From assembly GCA_030435675.1 (NCBI GenBank), contig CM059621.1:2790001-2854000 (forward strand): a DNA stretch of 64,000 nt, read 5' to 3'. Source of the stretch: Steinernema hermaphroditum. Its lineage: Eukaryota > Nematoda > Chromadorea > Rhabditida > Steinernematidae. Under the pieces are notes generated by a model. It ran no database searches. It was not told where the DNA came from and saw nothing but the letters and a program-made list of their open reading frames with translations. This document shows, one piece after another, positions 57,732 through 64,000 of this stretch. The translations under genes were made by a program, and so were the position numbers. Position 1 is the stretch's first letter; every line of letters starts with the position of its first letter.

Positions 57732-57938
57732 ATGTACATCAATCTTCGCTCATCGAGAGTTCATACGAATGGTAGGTTGACGCTCAAGTATTCAGAGTAT
57801 AATGTCGTATTAGATGATAACGTCCAAGAATGGCTCGTTGTTCTTCTCATCTTTGCAGCAGCTTTATTCGTCGTTTTATGTCTTCTGCATATTCTGTGCG
57901 AAAGGGTGGCGAACGAACCTGACGACGAACATCTTTGA
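57732..57938 (+). CDS. single-pass membrane microprotein 1 (54 aa)
   Basis: Exons 57732-57771 and 57814-57938 (42-nt intron, phase 1). A short polar N-terminus (MYINLRSSRVHTNDDNVQEW) is followed by a strong transmembrane helix LVVLLIFAAALFVVLCLLHI and an acidic tail ending NEPDDEHL. The gene at 59211 has the same exon split, phase and 42-nt intron, and begins MYVTFQQ, so the two are paralogues lying in tandem behind P-gp. No database family recognised from sequence. Confidence 0.6.
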   Translation: MYINLRSSRVHTNGRLTLKYSEYNVVLDDNVQEWLVVLLIFAAALFVVLCLLHILCERVANEPDDEHL

Positions 57939-58347
57939 CGAGAGTATCTTCAACAATGATATGGTGCTGTTGCTTGATTCGTTTGCTTTGCTACCCAGCG
58001 AATAAATCAACAAGGCCCGACAAAAGCGCACTGTTAGAAAACGCAGAAAGTACTGAACCACGCCTGTCCAGCCTGTCTGATGACACTCAGACATGCGACG
58101 ATTTTGACAACTAAGTAGTCCTGAAGACCTATCAAAACCGATATGAGCCGACCCAGGTCTTCGTTTCTTCGACCCAGGCTCGAATCGTCTCTGAGTCTCA
58201 GCATGTCTTTTCGTTTAATTTGCTCTTTTTTTCTTTGGCAGAAGCTAAAAGAGCTTGCGAAACCTGCTACAAAGGGTCTTGTGCTCGAACTGGTCATTTT
58301 GTCTTATATGCTTTTCTGGTCGTCACAGGATGCGAAATGGAGAATAC

Positions 58348-58410
58348 TAAGGGACTCGAACCTTAACCCGAAAAATGGCAATCGAAGCATTACCCTATTC
58401 GACGACGCAA
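58348..58410 (-). repeat. tRNA-like SINE-type sequence
   Basis: Minus-strand B-box GGTTCGAGTCC (perfect) and A-box-like TCGTCGAATAGG (one mismatch) at tRNA spacing, with the same CCATTTTTCGGG core as 35703-35775. No closing acceptor stem. Confidence 0.45.
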
Positions 58411-58435
58411 CCGGATGTTCCGAGTTTACGAATTT

Positions 58436-58760
58436 ATACTCTTGAATCGGATTCTGCCGTGCAAGGCGTCATAAAAAGTACAGAAAGAACAATATCACAC
58501 AGTAGTAGTCACGTCTCTTCTTTTTTCGGTGGTGAGCATGATATCCAGATGAAAAACAGAGATCCCATTAGTATGCGCGGGCGTCGAAGCGGTGAAGAGC
58601 TGAATCCAGTCGAGGCGCGATGGTGGAGCACAGCGAACGGAGCGGAGAGCCATATTCGATTCGTCTGGCGGCGCAGATTTCGACTTAGACAGCCTCACTA
58701 CCCGACCGCGAGGATGACCCGACCGATCGTTGGGGATACAAATTAAAGCCTCATTGGTTG
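58436..58760 (-). repeat. R1 3'-half copy (minus)
   Basis: The reverse complement follows R1 from the GCCGCCAGACG region through CGCGCATACTAATGGGATC to the 3' end block CGCCTTGCACGGC. Identity is moderate. The rest of 57939-59210 shows no gene; short GGGTTCGGGT units lie at 58806-58855. Confidence 0.5.
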
Positions 58761-59210
58761 TTTCACGTTGGAGAAGTTGAGTATAGTCACGTGCAGAGTT
58801 GTCGGATTCGGGTTTTCGGGTCGGGTACGCGCAAGCTTCGGGTTCGGTTTCGGGCACCCGGACATCTCTGGTCATGTAAACGCACATTTGGGCATGACGT
58901 CCTGCGCCCTGGCCCGATTTGTGTATGAGCTCACGAGCTAACGTTTGCCTATCAGCTTGATTTTACAGATTCCTGTCTGCTTGATATGTGAGGAACTTAG
59001 TAACTCTCTATCAATTATTCATTCAACGACACCGACCAAAGAAGAGTTTCTTTGTTATTGTATCTAAGCTTCACAAAACAGCAAATGTTTACGCGCCGAA
59101 GAATCCAATTCCCCGGTACGAAAACATGCGCGCTAATGAACGACATTTACTTGTTGAACACAGCTTACTCAGCCATTGTTGGCGACTCTATCGTCTTTGT
59201 TAACAGCTCG

Positions 59211-59489
59211 ATGTACGTGACGTTCCAACAGCCGATGTTCCGAAATAGTAAGAAATCCCTTAGAATAGTTGATTCTACTATTGTTTTAGATGAACATTAC
59301 GAAGCGGCATTAATCGTTTTGGTTGTTTTCGGAATTATACTTATGTCGGCGATAGCAGCGCTCCTTGTTTGCTTGCATGTGGCTGTTCGACTGACCATTG
59401 AAAGAGGAAGCAGAGCACTGGATGCAACACCGGAACTCCGTCTCTTGATCACACCTTCAGCATCACTGTCGATGGGTCAGGTTGTTTAG
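59211..59489 (+). CDS. single-pass membrane microprotein 2 (78 aa or longer)
   Basis: Exons 59211-59247 and 59290-59489 (42-nt intron, phase 1) give 78 aa. After MYVTFQQPMFRNNEHYEA comes a long hydrophobic helix (LIVLVVFGIILMSAIAALLV), then VRLTIERGS and a Ser/Leu tail ending SLSMGQVV. The exon plan equals that of the gene at 57732. An in-frame ATG at 59134 would add an N-terminal MNDIYLLNTAYSAIVGDSIV; the shorter start is preferred only because it matches the paralogue. Function not recognised. Confidence 0.55.
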   Translation: MYVTFQQPMFRNSKKSLRIVDSTIVLDEHYEAALIVLVVFGIILMSAIAALLVCLHVAVRLTIERGSRALDATPELRLLITPSASLSMGQVV

Positions 59490-59962
59490 GCTTATTGGAG
59501 AGTGCTTTGAAGCAACTGTGAAAGATGTCGTTATGTCGAGGTTTATGCAATGGTTTATACAATTGGTGAATAAACGTAAGGTTATAAAAGAAAGAGCAAC
59601 TTCTACTGACAATATGGATTGATGGAAGAGTGACTCATGAATCACAAGCTACCTCTTATCAATTCTCCGATCAAGCCCTTCCTAACATTAACACAGCTGC
59701 ATACCCACCAATTTTCTGTAACCGACGCCAAGAACGTTGCTCGTGTCAGAGGAGCGATCAGAGGATTACTTCCCCAAAATAAACGACAGCAGTCCCGTGA
59801 CTCGTGATATTATTGTCAAAAACGAAGAGCAATATGCAAATTTCTATCACAAGCCTTCCACATTCCCACCACTCCAATGCCGTGGCGTCAAAACACTATG
59901 CTAATGAAGGTGGTCGTGGCTTCCGAATGATTACACGTCGACAGAACGGCCCCATTTCGAGC
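59490..59962. other. intergenic, no feature recognised
   Basis: No coding exon on either strand. It ends at the TATA-like box of the next gene. Confidence 0.3.
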
Positions 59963-59972
59963 AATACAAAAG
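59963..59972 (+). promoter_or_regulatory. TATA-like box of secreted repeat protein gene
   Basis: AATACAAAAG, 74 bp upstream of the ATG at 60046. It resembles the TATA-like ATACAAAAG word of the two Gly-rich secreted genes. Confidence 0.35.
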
Positions 59973-60045
59973 CGCGCTGCAGCCACAGTTCCGACAGCGG
60001 GTTCGGTTGGAGCGATCCCTCTTCTCGTCTCGGTTCCGGAACATC

Positions 60046-61544
60046 ATGCTCGCTGTCGGAGGTCAATCTGCTTGGCTTTGTGCCATCCTCGCCACCTTGG
60101 CCGCCCTCACTGGCATCTCGGGACAGGCAATGGGACCTGCACAGCAGGCGGCACTAGCTCCAGAGCTTGTCGGCTACTGGGGCAACGGCGACAGCATGCT
60201 GGTCTCCGCTCTGGTCAACATCTCTTCGCAACTCACCGGCGAAGAGGCTGTTGAGTGGAACTGGGTAGTCGAGGATTGCAACGCGACGGCCAACAACGCC
60301 TCGTTCACCGCGGACGAAGTCATCGTCGCCTGCGCCTCGGAGATCCAGGCCTACTTCCAGAAGTTCCCTGATGTGCAGCAAATGTTCCTCTACTCGTCCA
60401 TTGGAAACTGGGGCAGCTTCAGCGACCTCTTCCAGGAAGTCGTCTATATCAACGCGCCCCTCACGCAGAGCGTGATTACTCTGGTCAATGGACAGAGCGA
60501 ACTGGAGCTGGCCATTGAACAGTACATCTCGACCATCTCGGACCCGAACGAAATCGCTGCTTTGGAAGTGCTTCTCGCTGAGATCCACGGTGTTCTCAAC
60601 AACACCGCTCTCAGCTATGACCAGCAGATGGCGAACCTGTCTTCCATCTTCGCCGACTTCTTCAAGCAGCACCCTGCGTGGGCAGCATCCATCCGCGGCA
60701 TCAAGATCCCCGGCTTCGGCTCAATCGGAGACTTCCTGAACGTTGCCGACCAGGTATACTACGTGAAAGCGCCACTTATCCCACAGTTTTGCAGCACTTC
60801 CGCATCGACAACTTCGGTCAGCTCTTCGTCATCGACGCCGGACAGACCCAGAGCCGCTTGGTCGTCGACCTGACCAACGACGTCAACAACCCCGCTTACA
60901 ACCTCACCCGAAGCGAGAAGACCCTTCTGCTGGACTTCATCAACGACATCCAGGCGATCTCCAGCAACGCCTCACTGAGCACCAACGACAAGATCGCCGC
61001 CATCGTGGCTGCGTACCAGCAGTTGATGTTGATCGCCCCTTACCTGCAGTCCGTTCTCGGCTCGTTCCCCATCGGAACTGAGTTCGGTTTCGGCACTTTC
61101 CAGGACCTGATCAACGCCTACGACTTCGTAAGTTATCGCATTTGCAACACCGCAGTAATGTCCTTTTAGTCCGTGGTCTTCGCGCCGACGGCTGCTCCCA
61201 CAACAAAGGCTCCAACCACCACCCCCATGCTGGGCAACTGCGCTACCTTGTCTCAGGTCATCAAGGTCTTCAACGGCAACGAGACCATCTTCTACGACTC
61301 GTCCAACCAGTACCTGAACAACAACCCCGGCACTCAGGCCACCAACTGGCGCCCGTACCTTACTCGTATCCAGAACACGATCATCATGAACAGCACGTTG
61401 ACGACCACCCAGCAGATCCAACAGATCGCCTACACCATCAAGACCTACGAGGGCACCAACACCGCCCGTATCTCCTATCTCAACGGCATCATGATCGGCA
61501 GCTGGGGCACCTACGCTCAGTTGCTCACCTGTGGAGGATACTAA
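60046..61544 (+). CDS. secreted four-module repeat protein (unknown family)
   Basis: Exons 60046-60753, 60795-61127 and 61170-61544 (introns 41 and 42 nt) give 471 aa. A signal peptide is at about residues 8-25 (AWLCAILATLAALTGISG). Four modules of roughly 100 residues each end in a related motif: IGNWGSFSDLFQ, GFGSIGDFLNVA, FGFGTFQDLINA and IGSWGTYAQLLT. Each is preceded by helical segments with LT..E or ALSYDQ and IAAI-type patterns. A Thr/Pro/Ala-rich linker (TAAPTTKAPTTTP) separates the last module. Several N-x-S/T sites. Codon use is strongly C-ending and GC-rich compared with neighbours, which suggests high expression. AATAAA follows at 61605. I do not recognise the family. Likely an abundant extracellular helical protein. 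Confidence 0.85.
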
Positions 61545-61604
61545 ATGGCGCGTGAATGAATACGCGTCATTCTGACAATCTAGAATTGTCCCATCTGAAG
61601 TTCA

Positions 61605-61610
61605 AATAAA
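61605..61610 (+). terminator. polyadenylation signal AATAAA
   Basis: The canonical hexamer 60 bp after the stop codon of the secreted repeat protein. Confidence 0.6.
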
Positions 61611-62220
61611 GAATGAGCATGTACATCAGTCATGAATGAGCTTCACTGCCTACTAATACAGAAGTAATTTATTGATAAGATTGCATCATAGTAAGCAACA
61701 GATCGCTCCACGTGGGTGTCCCCGACAACTCATCCCCGCCAATTCAGCCAATCCCTAGCACCATCGGACAGTCTTATGCGTCTTAGAAAATTTCACATCA
61801 TTTAAAATTGGCAGCTATGTTACAAAGATAAACTGTTGATTGGTCGCAACGAAGATCCGTTGGGGATGAGTTTGTCAGAGGTGAATTGGCGCGCGGATGA
61901 GCTGGTTTGAACTCCTCCGTAGGATCCATCAATCTCCGAAGCATCTGAACAGGTAGATATCGTTGAGTTGAGGCCCTATCATCCGAGTTGAGTTGCCCAT
62001 TAAGCGTCCGATTGAGCTGCTCGACGTAATAGGGGTATGTTTCTGACACGCCTTTTGCAAGTAGTTAGACAACGAAGTGTCTCAACGGCGAAACTCACTT
62101 GCCAATAAAAACATTTATGTCAATGTTTATGTCAAAATGCACACGTTTATTCTTTATGATCATAAAACAAAAATTTATCATTTATATGGAGAGTGGTTGC
62201 TATGTTATTTTGAAGCATGC
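61611..62220. other. intergenic / pre-insertion 3' region of the EF-hand gene
   Basis: No gene supported. The minus-strand continuation of the EF-hand gene's last exon ends here: the codons GCT TCA AAA TAA lie just left of the R1 target-site duplication (about 62209-62220). Confidence 0.4.
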
Positions 62221-62866
62221 ACCATCATGTGGACTCGGTAATTTGTGCCTCCAGCGATCGGTCGGGTCGCCCGCTCGCTCTCTCTGAGGCTGTCTGAGCC
62301 GATTGAGTTGAGTGAGCGGTCGTTCTCGGCCGTCGTTGTTGGCGCAATGATCGCCCCGGCTCCCAGAAGGCCTGGAACACCAGGGAGCCGTAGTTCCACC
62401 GTCTTGCCAAGAAGCTAGTCACGACCGCCCGACTCCACCCGCGCCACCAGAGAAGTCGAAGAAGCGTTGCAATTCCGAAGTCCGCGTCGCCAGCTGCCCT
62501 GATGGTTCCCGGTTCGCCTGTTGTGCTCCGACAACGCGTTTCGCCTGCATGCCTGTTCTTCACTCGTGCCGCCCGCGGAAGCCGCCGAAGAAGCTCCTCA
62601 ACTCCGACGTCCGCGCCGCCACCTGAGCTGAAGATGGGTTTGCTGTGCTCCACCGTCTCCGGAATCAGCTCTTCGCCTCTCTGATGCCCGCGCACACTAA
62701 TGGGATCGCCGTGCTCTACTCTGATGTGCCGAAGTCAGAAGAAGACCGGCGACTACGGAGTGATAATGTGTTTCTTGTGTATATATATGACGTCTCGCAA
62801 GGCGTAAGCCTTAGATACGAGAAATAAACTCGTGAAAACTCGTGAAACTCGTGAAACCATCATGTG
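62221..62866 (+). mobile_element. R1 retroposon-like element, copy C, with 11-bp TSD
   Basis: The element is 62232-62855 (624 bp), flanked by the perfect direct repeat ACCATCATGTG at 62221-62231 and 62856-62866. From 62253 onward it is almost identical to copy A (6097-6693), including the AAATAAA and the ACTCGTGAA-type tail. The first 20 bp or so differ. It sits inside the last coding exon of the minus-strand EF-hand gene; the TSD sequence is part of that gene's coding DNA (His-Met-Met codons). Confidence 0.75.
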
Positions 62867-63122
62867 ACGAAATTCTAAAATAGGTTAACGTCAGTACAGT
62901 CGTAGACTTGATTGCTACCCTGAAAATCGATTCTGTCGTCCTTGTCTGAGTCGACAATTTCAAAGATGACTTCAGCGTCCTCATCACTCAAAAAATGGCC
63001 CATCTTTTGGAGCGCGTCCTGTAGCTCGTCTTTTGTTATGAATCCATCACGGTTGACATCGATTTCATAGAATACCTCTCGAAGTATTTCAATGTTCGCC
63101 GATCGAGCGATTGCGAGAAACT
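62753..63122 (-). CDS. EF-hand (calmodulin-like) protein, 3' part, C-terminus rewritten by R1
   Basis: Exons 63122-62919 and 62874-62753 with a 44-nt intron. The first exon begins like the end of a preceding EF-hand (EFLAIARS) and carries two calcium-binding hands with loops DVNRDGFITKDE and DSDKDDRIDFQE. The last Glu is split by the intron, and EFRHMMV follows. Without the insertion the frame would end four codons later (HASK, stop). With R1 present, translation runs 34 codons into R1 and stops at 62753. Upstream hands should lie beyond the acceptor at 63123, but the DNA there is minisatellite and inverted repeat and no 5' exon is visible inside the window. Role: calcium sensing by family; the fused tail makes function uncertain. 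Confidence 0.7.
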
Positions 63123-63142
63123 CTATGTCATTGTTTCGTGAC

Positions 63143-63285
63143 ACGACAATTCCACCCCAAATTTTTCCACCCCGACAATTCCACCCCGTACTTTTCCACC
63201 CCGTACTTTTCCACCCCGTACTTTTCCACCCCAATTTTTTCCACCCCGTACTTTTCCACCCCGTACTTTTCCACCCCGACAATTC
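63143..63285. repeat. CCACCCC minisatellite (9 units)
   Basis: Nine copies of a 14-15-bp unit CCACCCC followed by GTACTTTT, GACAATT or AATTTTTT. It lies 5' of the EF-hand exon, probably in its intron. Three further units at 63934-63972 have the same orientation. Confidence 0.85.
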
Positions 63286-63933
63286 GGTGTTCGGACATTT
63301 GCGCCACCGACATTTGCGCCACCGACATTTGCGCCACCGACATTTGCGCCACTTTTCTGGTCTCACCACGAAAAGCCTTTTTACGCCCAATACTTTTAAA
63401 TTTTAAACGGAGAGCATGTTGTGTTCAGATGTCTAGGCGCATGTCACTGACGTTTCAGCAAGTGAAGCGAGCCCTCCTCTTTGCTTATGTCGTAGATCTA
63501 AGTTTGCCTTAGGAACATGCCTAGATATTTAATATTACGGGCGATGGCCTAATGACCTAACATCCAGGCTTGGCTTAGGCTCATAACTATTGATTTTGTG
63601 CGTGCCCGAAAACACGAAATTCAAGATTAAGAATTTGATCTGAATTTTATAAACTCAAACTCGTGCATAAATGCCAGACCATAGTTGTGAGACACAGGCT
63701 TTGACTCAAATTTTTGTTTATGATTTTTAAGTTTATTCTTATATGTCCTAGTCGTAGCTTACATGGTGAGACACAGAAAGTATCGAACACAACTCACGAC
63801 TTACCGTTCCTACTCCAATTATCAATTAAAAGGATTCGTAAAAGGCTTTTCGTGGTGAGACCAGAAAAGTGGCGCAAATGTCTGTGGCGCAAATGTCGGT
63901 GGCGCAAATGTCGGTGACGCAAATGTTCTAGTA
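63286..63933. repeat. inverted-repeat element with GCGCCACCGACATTT minisatellite arms
   Basis: A perfect 34-bp inverted repeat, 63348-63381 and 63840-63873, is extended on each outer side by four 15-bp units (GCGCCACCGACATTT on the left, the reverse complement on the right). About 460 bp of AT-rich non-coding DNA lie between. It appears inserted within the CCACCCC minisatellite, which flanks it on both sides in one orientation. This looks like a non-autonomous DNA element with minisatellite-bearing ends. Confidence 0.65.
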
Positions 63934-64000
63934 CCGACAATTCCACCCCGACAATTCCACCCCGACAATCCGAGAAATAAGGTTTTTAACAACAGACTTT

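Noticed and set aside
63143..63351. CRISPR-like array of short regular repeats
   Set aside because: Units of 14-15 bp are directly adjacent with no unique spacers, and the genome is eukaryotic. It is a minisatellite.

Overview
The window is nematode nuclear DNA. The evidence is: (i) multi-exon genes with very short introns (mostly 40-50 nt, GT..AG, acceptors ending TAG or CAG); (ii) nematode-restricted families, namely FAR-type fatty-acid/retinol-binding proteins and srt, srx and other serpentine chemoreceptors; (iii) small secreted and neuropeptide-like precursors. Base composition and gene content fit a rhabditid/diplogastrid (clade V) worm. The species cannot be fixed from the sequence alone. 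All exon models were read by eye from splice sites, reading phase and paralogue comparison. Most are internally consistent: lengths are multiples of three and phases match at every junction.

Layout. 0-5.7 kb: two tandem FAR-like secreted proteins with a relic of a third copy, then a minus-strand secreted peptide precursor carrying an in-frame stop. 6-6.7 kb: young retroposon-like element 'R1' with an 11-bp target-site duplication. 7.6-10.5 kb: complete divergent dynamin. 11.1-17.7 kb: tandem pair of peroxisomal (C-terminal SKL) acyl-CoA synthetases with the same nine-exon structure. A small Gly-rich secreted protein lies between them on the minus strand. 18.2-21.7 kb: a damaged 7TM receptor, a membrane microprotein and an intact srx receptor (all minus). 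23.5-24.1 kb: secreted precursor ending in 17 Tyr-Gly dipeptides and an amidation/dibasic tail. 25.2-36.5 kb: three srt chemoreceptors (one minus, two plus) separated by long repeat-rich intergenic DNA. 36.8-41 kb: insulysin-like M16 gene lacking one catalytic segment. 41.6-42.4 kb (minus): a coiled-coil microprotein and a KISH/TMEM167 homologue. 43.1-44.6 kb: cytoplasmic tyrosine kinase. 44.6-48.5 kb: a frameshifted zinc-finger ORF, tRNA-Thr(TGT), another membrane microprotein, a PA-TM protein without its RING, and a paralogue of the 13.8-kb Gly-rich protein. 49.5-50.7 kb: a further 7TM receptor. 52.9-57.3 kb: complete 15-exon P-glycoprotein. 57.7-59.5 kb: two related single-pass membrane microproteins. 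60.0-61.5 kb: a GC-rich, C-ending-codon-biased secreted repeat protein. 62.2-64 kb: an EF-hand gene whose last coding exon has been hit by a second R1 copy, with minisatellites and a 34-bp perfect inverted repeat upstream.

There is no bacterial-style operon logic. The window is a typical environmentally responsive nematode neighbourhood: chemosensation, lipid binding and activation, xenobiotic export and secreted peptides. It is being reshaped by tandem duplication and by at least one recently active dispersed element. The strongest new observations are the R1 element (two copies with 11-bp TSDs, one rewriting the C-terminus of an EF-hand protein), the YG-repeat/amidation precursor and its stop-containing relative, the membrane-microprotein family, and two enzyme-like genes that have lost defining catalytic parts (M16 third zinc-ligand region; RING of a PA-TM-RING protein).
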